Source of the DNA: an uncultured Granulosicoccaceae bacterium
GTDB taxonomy: Bacteria; Pseudomonadota; Gammaproteobacteria; Granulosicoccales; Granulosicoccaceae
Reading direction: 5' to 3'
Assembly (NCBI GenBank): GCA_938041955.1
Contig: CALISD010000184.1
Location: 1-46,338 of the forward strand
DNA length: 46,338 nucleotides
Program-made: the position numbers and the translations under genes
Notes under the pieces: model-generated
Told to the model about the DNA's origin: nothing
Databases searched by the model: none
The model's input: the letters and a program-made list of their open reading frames with translations, nothing else
Part shown: positions 35,314-43,698 of the stretch, piece after piece
Position numbering within the stretch: position 1 is the first letter of the stretch
Layout: the number at the start of each line of letters is the position of its first letter

Positions 35314-36405
35314 GTGGCTAACGTAGACAAATCTGCAGTAGAGCTGGTGCTGGGGAACTACCAGGATAAGTACACCGGTCGTAGCTTAAGTGAGGATAAG
35401 GTCGTTCGCGAGGTAGCGATCACTGACGGCGCGGTCAGCGTCAATCTGCAGATGGGTTATCCGTGTCAGGGCTATATGCCTGAGTTAACCGGCGCTCTGA
35501 CCGAACTGGTCAAATCGATCGATGGCGTGACCGATGTGGCTTTTAATGTCACTACCAAAATTACTGCGCACTCGGTGCAACATGGCGTCAAACGCATGGA
35601 AAGCGTTAAGAACATTATTGCCGTTGCCTCCGGCAAAGGTGGTGTGGGCAAATCGACCACCTCGGTTAACCTTGCGCTGGCGTTGTCTGCCGAAGGTGCC
35701 AAAGTGGGTTTACTTGATGCCGACATCTATGGTCCGAGCCAGCCGCGCATGATGGGGTTGTCCGGTCAGCCGGAATCGAGTGACGGAAAATCGATCGAGC
35801 CGATGTGCAATTACGGCATTGAGACCATGTCAATTGGTTATCTGGTTGATGAAGAAACTCCAATGATCTGGCGTGGCCCGATGGTGACGCAAGCATTAGA
35901 GCAACTTCTTAACGACACCAATTGGGACGAATTGGATTATCTGGTGATTGATCTGCCTCCCGGCACAGGTGATACCCAGTTGACGTTGTCTCAGAAAGTC
36001 CCGGTCAGCGGTGCAGTTATTGTCACCACACCGCAAGACATTGCACTACTTGATGCCCGCAAGGGATTAAAAATGTTCGAAAAGGTCGAAATTCCGATAC
36101 TCGGAATCGTCGAGAATATGAGCACACATATATGTAGTGAGTGCGGGCACGAAGAGCCTATATTCGGCGCCGGTGGTGGCCAGCGAATGGCAACGGACTA
36201 CGATGTAAAATTATTGGGCTCGGTACCATTGGACATGTCAATTCGGGTGCAGGTCGACGGTGGCAAACCGTCCGTGGTCAGCGATCCGGAAGGGGCGATT
36301 GCGCTGAGTTATCGTGAAATAGCTCGAAAGACTGCCGCGGCATTGGCAGGCCAAGCCAAAGACTACAGCGCAAAATTCCCGAATATTGTTATTCAGTCAA
36401 CCTAA
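35314..36405 (+). CDS. apbC: Iron-sulfur cluster carrier ApbC (Mrp)
   Basis: The protein is 363 residues from GTG 35314, supported by AGGG eight bases upstream; the open frame extends to 35251 but that part is not conserved. The N-terminal MIP18-like domain has YPCQGYMPELTGAL. The P-loop domain has VASGKGGVGKSTTSVNLALA, then DADIYGPSQP, then DYLVIDLPPGTGDTQLTLSQ. The CSECGH motif near the end binds the bridging 4Fe-4S cluster. ApbC moves clusters to target apoproteins in the cytoplasm. It lies 14 bases before dcd. Confidence 0.93.
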   Translation: MANVDKSAVELVLGNYQDKYTGRSLSEDKVVREVAITDGAVSVNLQMGYPCQGYMPELTGALTELVKSIDGVTDVAFNVTTKITAHSVQHGVKRMESVKNIIAVASGKGGVGKSTTSVNLALALSAEGAKVGLLDADIYGPSQPRMMGLSGQPESSDGKSIEPMCNYGIETMSIGYLVDEETPMIWRGPMVTQALEQLLNDTNWDELDYLVIDLPPGTGDTQLTLSQKVPVSGAVIVTTPQDIALLDARKGLKMFEKVEIPILGIVENMSTHICSECGHEEPIFGAGGGQRMATDYDVKLLGSVPLDMSIRVQVDGGKPSVVSDPEGAIALSYREIARKTAAALAGQAKDYSAKFPNIVIQST

Positions 36406-36419
36406 AGCGCAGGTTTAAG

Positions 36420-36986
36420 ATGTCTATTAAAGCAGACCGCTGGATCAGGGAGATGTCCCGGCAGCATCAGATGATCGAACCGTTTGAAGCCGGACAGGTG
36501 CGTGAATCCGAAAAGGGCAAGCTGATCTCTTATGGAACATCAAGCTATGGTTATGATGTTCGTTGCTCTGATGAATTTAAAATATTCACCAATATCAATC
36601 ACGCGATTGTTGACCCGAAAGACTTTGACACCGACAGTTTTGTGGATGTTAAAAGTGATGTCTGCATTATCCCGCCAAATTCCTTTGCACTGGCACGCAC
36701 GGTGGAGTACTTCCGAATTCCACGTAGCGTTTTGACCATATGTCTGGGTAAATCGACATATGCTCGTTGCGGGATCATCGTTAATGTCACCCCGCTTGAG
36801 CCGGAATGGGAAGGGCATGTGACATTGGAATTCTCGAATACAACAACACTTCCAGCCAAGATTTACGCGAATGAGGGGGTTGCACAGATGCTGTTTTTTG
36901 AATCTGACGAGGTGTGTGAGACCAGTTATGCCGATCGATCAGGGAAGTATCAAGGGCAACGTGGTGTGACATTGCCTAAAACCTAG
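36420..36986 (+). CDS. dcd: dCTP deaminase
   Basis: The 188-residue protein matches Dcd: SYGTSSYGYDVRCSDEFKI, CIIPPNSFALARTVEYFRIP, GKSTYARCGIIVNVTPLEP and a C-terminal GKYQGQRGVTLPKT that closes over the substrate. The trimeric enzyme deaminates dCTP to dUTP for thymidylate synthesis. It begins at ATG 36420, 14 bases after apbC, and probably shares its transcript. Length is close to the E. coli enzyme (193). Confidence 0.94.
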   Translation: MSIKADRWIREMSRQHQMIEPFEAGQVRESEKGKLISYGTSSYGYDVRCSDEFKIFTNINHAIVDPKDFDTDSFVDVKSDVCIIPPNSFALARTVEYFRIPRSVLTICLGKSTYARCGIIVNVTPLEPEWEGHVTLEFSNTTTLPAKIYANEGVAQMLFFESDEVCETSYADRSGKYQGQRGVTLPKT

Positions 36987-37135
36987 CGGACTAAGATTTG
37001 GCGGCCATGGGTCGTTAAAATAAATTAATTATGAGCAATCGCTTAACATTCCGGTGGCTGACTCGATGCACTGATTGAAGCGACCTAAATAATGTGGAAG
37101 AATCAAAGTAGAAAAGAGACTCTTCCGGTTTCAGT

Positions 37136-37639
37136 ATGATCGACCCAGACGGCTTCAGACCAAATGTAGGTATTGTCCTCAGTAATAATGAGGGCATGGT
37201 TTTTTGGGCGCGTCGTGCCGGCAAAGACTCCTGGCAATTTCCACAGGGCGGAATCAAGCGCGAGGAAACTCCAGAGCAGGCCATGTACCGTGAGTTGGAC
37301 GAAGAAACCGGCTTGAGCTCGGACGATGTAAAAATTATGGGTTGCACACGCAACTGGCTTCGCTATCGTCTACCGTCCCGTTATATTCGCAGGCATCAAA
37401 GCCCGCTGTGCATCGGCCAGAAGCAGATCTGGTACATGCTGCGCTTGGTGGGTGATGAGTCCCATGTACAGTTAGACAAGAGCGACCATCCGGAATTTGA
37501 CCGCTGGCGCTGGGTAGATTACTGGTTGCCGATGCAGAAAGTGATCTTCTTCAAGCGCGATGTATATCGAGGTGCACTTGAAGAGCTTGAGCCATTTCTG
37601 CACGGCGATAGTGCCGTGAGGGATTCCATCGATCAATGA
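37136..37639 (+). CDS. rppH: RNA pyrophosphohydrolase RppH
   Basis: The 167-residue NUDIX protein begins MIDPDGFRPNVGIVLSNNEG, nearly identical to the family start, and has WQFPQGGIKREETPEQAMYR followed by ELDEETGL as the full NUDIX box. RPPH-specific segments include WLRYRLPSRYIRR and IGQKQIWYMLRL. RppH removes pyrophosphate from 5'-triphosphate RNA, triggering RNase E decay. It follows dcd by about 150 bases and has its own likely promoter. Its ribosome site is weak. Confidence 0.93.
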   Translation: MIDPDGFRPNVGIVLSNNEGMVFWARRAGKDSWQFPQGGIKREETPEQAMYRELDEETGLSSDDVKIMGCTRNWLRYRLPSRYIRRHQSPLCIGQKQIWYMLRLVGDESHVQLDKSDHPEFDRWRWVDYWLPMQKVIFFKRDVYRGALEELEPFLHGDSAVRDSIDQ

Positions 37640-37664
37640 GTACTGGCCAGGACACGTTCCGGTA

Positions 37665-38180
37665 TTAGTTGCTGGCCAGCTGTGCCGGCTGCAAAAGCTC
37701 GGTTATTTGGCCCGCGGTCTCAGTTGCATTCAATTTTCCGACATGTCGCCACACGATTTCCCCGTTTCCGTCTATTAGAAATGTCGTTGGTGTAAATCGA
37801 ACGCCCGGAAACGCCTCACTGACGCTGCCGTCGGCGTCATGCGCAATGGCGTATGGAATGTTGTGGTCATCAATATGAAGCTGGATGTCATCAGTATTGC
37901 TGTAAGACATGGCAACAGCAACGATTTCAAATTCATCGTCAGCGAATTGCGCTGTAAGATGGGAAAAACCAGGCAGATCTCTCTCGCTGATCGGGCAATC
38001 CGGAGCCCAGAAGCTCACTAAACGCGTTTTACCTGCAGGCGATGCAAGATCGATTGATTGCCCGGTGGTAGAGGTAAGTGTCACCAAAGGCGCTGCACTC
38101 AAGCCAGGTGTATCAGCGAGATACAACAGAGATGCACTGGCCACAACAGCCGCCAGTAGGTACGGGATTCTTGATTTCAA
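37665..38180 (-). CDS. Thioredoxin-fold (TlpA-like) protein, one cysteine
   Basis: The 171-residue protein has an N-terminal membrane segment (IPYLLAAVVASASLLYLADT). A thioredoxin domain follows: RLVSFWAPDCPISERDLPGF, a later VRFTPTTFLIDGNGEIVWRH with the cis-Pro TPTT, and IVAVAMSYSN. In TlpA/ResA proteins the active site is CxxC; here it is CPIS, so only the first Cys is present. It may act as a monothiol reductase, a peroxiredoxin-like enzyme or a binding protein. It is convergent with rppH 25 bases away. Confidence 0.8.
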   Translation of the reverse strand: MKSRIPYLLAAVVASASLLYLADTPGLSAAPLVTLTSTTGQSIDLASPAGKTRLVSFWAPDCPISERDLPGFSHLTAQFADDEFEIVAVAMSYSNTDDIQLHIDDHNIPYAIAHDADGSVSEAFPGVRFTPTTFLIDGNGEIVWRHVGKLNATETAGQITELLQPAQLASN

Positions 38181-38572
38181 AGGTGACTTCCTAAATTCTG
38201 CGGCGACGAGTATATGACGCGCAGTCGGAATTCAGTATTGCGATCAATTAACGCTTGTGTCGTTGCAAGCTGGAATTGTTGATTACCTGCCTGATCTGTC
38301 GGGCTATTCAGTGCGTTAAGTGGTGATGCCTGCTGATGAAATGCCGAGCGAACCCCGGCAATTAGCTACTTAGACAACGAAGTATTTTGTGTAAATGCAA
38401 GCCTTTGCTGATGATTTGGAAGTTTTGCCTAAAGTTTGACCGTCTACTTGCCGTCCACGTTAGGAGAGACACGAAAACGTGCGATGACTATCCCTGTTGT
38501 GAACAGGTGAACTGCGCATCTTGCACCACGGTAACAAAGATGCACACAACAGTAAAAGAGCGGAGAACCTCG
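38181..38572. other. Divergent intergenic region
   Basis: These 392 bases separate the thioredoxin-fold gene from the outer-membrane protein gene and must hold both promoters. No strong sigma-70 pair, terminator or RNA gene is recognised. A weak TTGACC lies near 38440. Confidence 0.4.
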
Positions 38573-39127
38573 ATGAATAAAACAATGGCGAGCACGGCAG
38601 TTGCGTTGCTTTTGGCGTGTGGTGCTGCTGACGCCAGTACGCTCGATTATTTGCGTGACTTTAATCCACGTGATGACTTCAATCGAAATAATTTCTACTT
38701 TGGCCTGCAGGCAGCCAATGGTGACATTGATGGTGTAGACGGGGCGGGCGACGATGTCGGCACCCTCAATGGCACATTAGGGTTTTTCTTTAAGTGGGGA
38801 ATATCACTTGAAGCCCGGTTAGGTATTGGTTCTGATCAGCCTTCAAGCCTGTTTCAGGATCCTGTCACGAGTTATGCCTCCGGCATGTTGCGTTATCACT
38901 ACACATGGAGCAACAACGTAATGGCTTACACCAGTGCGGGTGCGGGTATTCGTTTGCACAGTGACGTGGTGGACGCTGATAGCACAGCAGGTCTGGCTGC
39001 GGCAGTTGGTGTGAATCTTTTTGGCAGTAAGAAGACCGCGCTGAATATTGAATATCTTTACATGGGTGGTAGCGAAGCCAGTACCTCGGTGGGTATTGGA
39101 TTTCATCATTATTTTGGTAAGTACTAA
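38573..39127 (+). CDS. Outer-membrane beta-barrel protein
   Basis: The protein is 184 residues from ATG 38573, with GGAG nine bases upstream. The signal peptide is STAVALLLACGAADAS. Mature segments alternate as expected for an eight-stranded barrel (NNFYFGLQAANG, GTLGFFFKWGISLEARLGIG, NVMAYTSAGAGIRLH, TALNIEYLYMGG) and end GIGFHHYFGKY. It resembles porin-like OmpA/OmpW-sized barrels but no specific family is certain. The Ig-like lipoprotein begins 64 bases later, so the two may be co-transcribed. Confidence 0.75.
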   Translation: MNKTMASTAVALLLACGAADASTLDYLRDFNPRDDFNRNNFYFGLQAANGDIDGVDGAGDDVGTLNGTLGFFFKWGISLEARLGIGSDQPSSLFQDPVTSYASGMLRYHYTWSNNVMAYTSAGAGIRLHSDVVDADSTAGLAAAVGVNLFGSKKTALNIEYLYMGGSEASTSVGIGFHHYFGKY

Positions 39128-39190
39128 TTGCAAACATCGATGCTGTTTGATGTGTTTGAGATTGCTGGTGTGGGTTCGACGAGAACAACA

Positions 39191-41695
39191 ATGAAAAAAA
39201 CAATTGCATTATTAATGGTCGCCACGTTGTGGTTGGCTGGATGCTCCAGTCGAAGCGAAGATCCGGCGGCAGAAACTGTCGACGGTCTGGAGATCGGTGC
39301 TGCATTGGCTGCACCTGGACAAGTCAGAGTGTTTAGCGACAAACCTGCTCTGTTGACGGGCGAGGTGGATCGAGCACTCATTACAGCGGTAGTCACTGAC
39401 GATTCAAACAGAGCCGTTGCAGGTCACAATGTCAGCTTTGGTAGTGATGGCGGGGTGTTGCAGAATATCCAGGCCACTACTAATGAAGCCGGTGAGGCAA
39501 TTGCCGAGCTTAGTCTGGCAGGTGATTACCGCAATCGGAACATCACCGTCACGGCCAGTGTCGATGGCAACATGACAGAAGTGCTGGTTGTTGCGGCAGG
39601 GTCTAACATCACAATGCAGGCGCCTGAAGATTTGATTCTGGGTCAGACAGCTGATGTTGAATTTACGTTGTTGTCAGGTGGTGGGTCGCCTATCCCCAAC
39701 GAGGTAATCTCTTTCAGCTCTGAAGCCGGAAACACTTTCAGTCAAAACTCGGTGATTACTGATGCCCTGGGTATTGCGCGAGTATCACTAAGTACTGCAG
39801 CTGGAACAGACGTGATCAACGCCACTGCGCTTGGTGGGTCAGCTTTTAGCGCTTTACCGCTGGCGGTAGCTGACAACATACAGGATATCGTGACCCCGGT
39901 CAGAGTGCGGGTGATAAGTAACGAATCAACTATTGAAACCGGTGGCAATGACGTCGCAAGGATTACCACGCTGGTAACTGATGAAAGCAATCGAGTACTG
40001 AGTGGTAAGGACGTTTCCTTTGCCTCTACCGGTGGTGTTTTGCAAAATATCTCATCAGTCACTAACGAAGCCGGTCAGGCGACAGCAGAATTAAGTCTGG
40101 CTGGTGATTTTCGAAATCAGGACATCACAGTGAGTGCCTCTGTTGATGGTGAGACTGGAGAGGTGCTTCTCACAACTTTAGGCAGCAGAATTTCAGTGGC
40201 CGGACCTACTGCCCTGGTGAGTGGTGACATTGCCGAGCTTGAGGTGAGTTTGACTGGTGGTAATGACCAGCCGATTGCTAACGAAGTTTTGTCAATTCGC
40301 TCTACTGCAGGCAATACAATTCAGCCAACCACTGCGGTAACCAATTCTGACGGCAAGGTGAATATCACTGTCAGCAGTGAAAATGGTAACGATAAGATTA
40401 TTGTTGCAGCATTGGATAGCACTGTAGTCGCTTCACATGATCTTCAAGTCGCAGCAGATGTGTTGGCTGTGCTTCCGCAAGCGGTTGATTTCAATTCACT
40501 GCCGGTGGACGGGTTTTCACCTTTTTCAGTGGAATGGACCAGTAACGGTTTCCCTGTGGCAGGACAGTTAATGCGATTCTCGATTACTGCCGGTAACGTG
40601 CGACCAGCAGGTACTAGCTCGATGGGTGCCAGCAGTACTGATGTTTACACTGATGCAAATGGTGTTGCATCGATTGAGGTTGCTTCCAGTAGCGCCGGTC
40701 CTGCGACGATTGCTTTTTCAGATTCGTTGGATGCCGACCCATTCTCGCAGTACGATGTTGAGTTTGTGGCGACCACGCCTAGCAACGTCACAGTAGATGC
40801 GGCTCCTGCCAGCATTGCCACGGGCAATTCAAGTACCGTGTATGCCATAGTGACTGACATCTACGGCAATCCGGTTAAAGATGCAGTGGTTGGATTCAGC
40901 AGTGCTGACTTACGGGGTGGTTCTTTATCGCCTGTGTCTGCTACTACTGATAAGGACGGTAAGGCAGCGGTCACTTTCAATGCCGGTAATCTTCCGACAG
41001 AGACTGATGGTATTGTCATACTCGCTGAAGTCACAGATTTTCCGTCGGTTGCCCCGTCGCAGGTTGCTATGACGATTACAGAGCGTCAGCTCAATGTGAT
41101 TATTGGCTTGTCTGGCAAACTGGCTGAAGTCCAAACTGATACACGGTATGTAAAGACGGGTGTTGTGCAGGTCACTGATGGTGCCGGCCGACCTGTTCCT
41201 GATGCGACCATTCTGGTCAGTCTGACACCGACCGTATATCGCTATGGTTTTATGGAGACATATGACACAGATGGAGATGGCAAGGCTGATAAATGGGGCG
41301 CGACAATCACAAGCACCTGTGACGCTGAAGATCTGAACGGAAATCGTATACTCGATCCCGGGGAAGACCGAAATGGTAACGGTGAACTTGATCCGCGCGA
41401 CCCTGCACTCGTCGATTCAGATACGGCTAACGAGCCAACGGTTATTGGTGGTCAAATTACCACCGACTCAAGCGGTGTTGGATTTTTCACGATCGCTTAC
41501 CCGCAGAGCAACGCCCTGTACTTTGATATAGAAGTGACAGCTCGCGTTGAAGCGCTGGGGACTGAAGGGGTGGCTTACTATCCGACCGGTTTGCCGATCT
41601 CGGCCGGAGATGTTGATGATGTAGATATAACGCCACCTAACCTGGTAAGCCCGTACGGACCGGGTCCGGCGCCTGCATCTATAGGTTGCAACTAG
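39191..41695 (+). CDS. Large Ig-like (invasin-type) lipoprotein
   Basis: The protein is 834 residues from ATG 39191. The lipobox LWLAGC puts the modified Cys at residue 18, with Ser after it, favouring the outer membrane. Residues about 44-235 and 236-430 are a duplicated block of two bacterial Ig-like domains each (NVSFGSDGGVLQNIQATTNE and DVSFASTGGVLQNISSVTNE). Further Ig-like domains follow to about 640. Near residue 700 are Asp-rich loops, DTDGDGKADKWG and DLNGNRILDPGEDRNGNGEL, resembling calcium-binding type. It is probably a surface-exposed stalk or adhesin-like lipoprotein; its ligand is unknown. A strong terminator follows. Confidence 0.85.
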   Translation: MKKTIALLMVATLWLAGCSSRSEDPAAETVDGLEIGAALAAPGQVRVFSDKPALLTGEVDRALITAVVTDDSNRAVAGHNVSFGSDGGVLQNIQATTNEAGEAIAELSLAGDYRNRNITVTASVDGNMTEVLVVAAGSNITMQAPEDLILGQTADVEFTLLSGGGSPIPNEVISFSSEAGNTFSQNSVITDALGIARVSLSTAAGTDVINATALGGSAFSALPLAVADNIQDIVTPVRVRVISNESTIETGGNDVARITTLVTDESNRVLSGKDVSFASTGGVLQNISSVTNEAGQATAELSLAGDFRNQDITVSASVDGETGEVLLTTLGSRISVAGPTALVSGDIAELEVSLTGGNDQPIANEVLSIRSTAGNTIQPTTAVTNSDGKVNITVSSENGNDKIIVAALDSTVVASHDLQVAADVLAVLPQAVDFNSLPVDGFSPFSVEWTSNGFPVAGQLMRFSITAGNVRPAGTSSMGASSTDVYTDANGVASIEVASSSAGPATIAFSDSLDADPFSQYDVEFVATTPSNVTVDAAPASIATGNSSTVYAIVTDIYGNPVKDAVVGFSSADLRGGSLSPVSATTDKDGKAAVTFNAGNLPTETDGIVILAEVTDFPSVAPSQVAMTITERQLNVIIGLSGKLAEVQTDTRYVKTGVVQVTDGAGRPVPDATILVSLTPTVYRYGFMETYDTDGDGKADKWGATITSTCDAEDLNGNRILDPGEDRNGNGELDPRDPALVDSDTANEPTVIGGQITTDSSGVGFFTIAYPQSNALYFDIEVTARVEALGTEGVAYYPTGLPISAGDVDDVDITPPNLVSPYGPGPAPASIGCN

Positions 41696-41716
41696 AAATA
41701 CGGCAGCAATGATGAT

Positions 41717-41746
41717 AAAACCCTGCTACCTAGCAGGGTTTTTTTT
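41717..41746 (+). terminator. Intrinsic terminator after the Ig-like lipoprotein
   Basis: AAAACCCTGCTA at 41717-41728 pairs perfectly with TAGCAGGGTTTT at 41731-41742, continuing into a run of eight T residues to 41746. It is 21 bases past the stop codon. Confidence 0.95.
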
Positions 41747-41764
41747 GACTTGGAATTGATCAAT

Positions 41765-42511
41765 ATGATCCGCAGCATCAGACAAACATTGAAGTGGTCT
41801 TTCCTTATGGTGTTGGTGGCAGGCTGTGCAGGTTCGCCTCCCGATTTTAGCGAACGCACCGGTGGTGCCTCAATCAAGCAGAACGCGTTGGCGCAGTGGT
41901 TGGAGGCGGACAGTTCTGACAGCAGGGTTAGCTCAATAGTAGCACCGGTGTGCTCCAGTGGCGTGGGTCATCCTCCACGAGGCTGGGCCATAGATGGAGG
42001 CAACTGGTGTGTTGTTCCGTGTCAGGTAAGACCTGAAAATAATGTACTTGATCGATGGATGCTTACGCACGATGGTTTGCGTTGTTTTGCCACCGATCAG
42101 GGAGCGACGGCAATGGTCGGGACAGAGTATGAAAACGCTCATTGGAGCTTGGATCAGCAATTGTTGTTTAAGGGCTTCGACCGGTCTTTTGTCAGTGATA
42201 CCGAATGGAGGTGCACTCAACAGGAGTATAAAATCGACCCGGATAGCCAGCGAGGCTTTTGGATTGAATCGCCTGAAGTGGGAAATGCCTATCGCTTTTA
42301 TGACGATGGTGCTTTGATGATCGCACGCTCAGGCGGCCCAATGAAATTTGCCGGCGATTGGCGCGGTAAGCAAGGCAGTGGTGTGCTGATGAATGACCGC
42401 GAGATGTTTCGCTTTGCGGTGAATTACGGTGGCGGGCGATTTGATGAATTCAAAAGCCCTACGCGTAAGCAAGTGTGTCGATTTAAAGATAATCCAGGGC
42501 CACGAGTATAA
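41765..42511 (+). CDS. Lipoprotein of unknown function
   Basis: The protein is 248 residues from ATG 41765; an in-frame TTG at 41750 would overlap the terminator's edge. The signal peptide ends in a lipobox, LVAGC, with Cys at residue 21 followed by Ala. I recognise no family in the mature part, which has paired cysteines (VVPCQVRPE, LRCFATD, EWRCTQQEY, VCRFKDN) that could form disulfides, and many aromatic residues. It comes 19 bases after the terminator of the Ig-like gene, so read-through or an undetected promoter would be needed. Confidence 0.7.
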   Translation: MIRSIRQTLKWSFLMVLVAGCAGSPPDFSERTGGASIKQNALAQWLEADSSDSRVSSIVAPVCSSGVGHPPRGWAIDGGNWCVVPCQVRPENNVLDRWMLTHDGLRCFATDQGATAMVGTEYENAHWSLDQQLLFKGFDRSFVSDTEWRCTQQEYKIDPDSQRGFWIESPEVGNAYRFYDDGALMIARSGGPMKFAGDWRGKQGSGVLMNDREMFRFAVNYGGGRFDEFKSPTRKQVCRFKDNPGPRV

Positions 42512-42522
42512 TTCCTGGTGGA

Positions 42523-42825
42523 TTACTGCGATGTCCACATCAGGTAACTGCCTTCAGCGATACTCTCTTCTATTAAATCAATCAGCGGTTTGGCTCTTGT
42601 GTGAATGCTGATTTCGGTATTGCCATCTTCGTCTTCCTGGTTCTTATCGGGCTCAGGGGCAGACTCCAGCGCATCATTCAGACTTTTTAGAGCATTGGGT
42701 AAGTCCGGTGCTCGAATTGCTCCCTCGGCATTGCCGCTCTGGCCCATCATTTTTAATAGTGTGGTGGCGATAGCGCCAAACATCATCACGGTATTGGTGT
42801 TTTCACCTTTAAATTCTATCAACAT
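42523..42825 (-). CDS. DUF1840 family protein
   Basis: The 100-residue cytoplasmic protein matches DUF1840: MLIEFKGENTNTVMMFGAIA, then LLKMMGQSGNAEGAI, then SIHTRAKPLIDLIEESIAEG and a C-terminal YLMW. The acidic stretch in the middle (KNQEDEDGNTE) is variable in the family. Function is unknown. It is convergent with the lipoprotein 12 bases away. Confidence 0.85.
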   Translation of the reverse strand: MLIEFKGENTNTVMMFGAIATTLLKMMGQSGNAEGAIRAPDLPNALKSLNDALESAPEPDKNQEDEDGNTEISIHTRAKPLIDLIEESIAEGSYLMWTSQ

Positions 42826-43065
42826 GTAATATTGTTCCTCTAGATTGTCTGTACCTTAGCCGACCTCTGAATCAAACGCGAGTTGTAGTCTTGACTGTTG
42901 TGGTTATAGCGCCTGCAGAGGAGCCGGTTGCATCGATTACTGCGCTCGATGTAATGTAGACAGATTCCAAATAATAAAGTCAATTGTCGTGTTATATAAA
43001 TGAAGCAATGTAACTGATGCTTTACGGGGTGATATAGCGTGTTTGCGAAAGTTTATAATTGGCAT

Positions 43066-43185
43066 TATCAACACAGACTAGGTAACATTACCGCAGCTAG
43101 AGATTGAGCAACAATATGCTCTCTCTGGCGCAGATTTATGTACCTGTTGGGGGTGGGGCAGCGCTAGTCGTTGCCCCTTTTTTTT
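43066..43185 (+). ncRNA. Candidate small RNA
   Basis: A perfect -10 box TATAAT lies at 43054-43059 without a good -35 box, and a strong intrinsic terminator ends at 43185. Between them an RNA of about 120 bases could form two further hairpins: GGTAA with TTACC near 43081, and GAGA-GAGC with GCTC-TCTC around 43101-43126. No conserved protein is encoded. No known RNA family is recognised, and the 5' end is inferred from the -10 position. Confidence 0.45.
43155..43185 (+). terminator. Intrinsic terminator of the candidate small RNA
   Basis: GGGGCA at 43155-43160 pairs with TGCCCC at 43172-43177 and is followed by eight T residues. No protein gene on the plus strand ends nearby, so it needs another transcript upstream. 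Confidence 0.85.
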
Positions 43186-43698
43186 ATCCCCCAACTGTGC
43201 ACTTTCCCGTTGGTTTGAACTCCTCGTTTCTGTTGTTGGATATTCTTAATCGGTCGGCAAATACTATCGTTTGTTCTCCAGTTCCTCAGAATGTCATTAT
43301 CCGATGAGGGTCGTGCTTAGAACACGACCTCGACACCATTGTCAGATAAGTCGTATCGTAAACTTAGAGAGCGAGACTCCAGCGCGACTCATTACAAAAA
43401 CTATCACGCCTACCTCGTCTATCCAGTAGTCATAAACTTAATGCCTTTGCCTGCAGACATGGTTCCTCAACTCGGTGGTGATCCGGTTGTCAGTTGGAGT
43501 CGCTGTTTTCATACTTACTAATCATCACATAGATGTGATTTCGGGTTGCGTCTTACATAGTGCATCTGGCGGTTGTTGGTTTACACAAAGCCAGAGTTTT
43601 AAGTTAATACTGCAACATGAACTTATTGATGTTGTAGCAACTATCTTTTTTGCAGGGTGAATTGACTCTATTAATAGACCCTGCGAATGATAACTTAA
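43186..43698. other. Long intergenic region, no clear gene
   Basis: About 510 bases without a recognisable gene between the candidate small RNA and the AraC gene. Two inverted repeats stand out: GGTCGTG with CACGACC near 43307-43328, and GCAGGGT with ACCCTGC near 43653-43687 next to the AraC stop. The second is not followed by T residues in the AraC direction. Confidence 0.4.

Noticed and set aside
43104..43307. 67-codon frame on the plus strand
   Set aside because: It runs through a strong intrinsic terminator, and the start lies within a predicted hairpin of the candidate small RNA.
43339..43521. 60-codon frame on the plus strand
   Set aside because: No ribosome site and no recognisable protein; I treat the region as non-coding.
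43653..43687. GCAGGGT/ACCCTGC inverted repeat as an AraC terminator
   Set aside because: In the AraC direction it is followed by A residues, not T residues, so it does not fit an intrinsic terminator.
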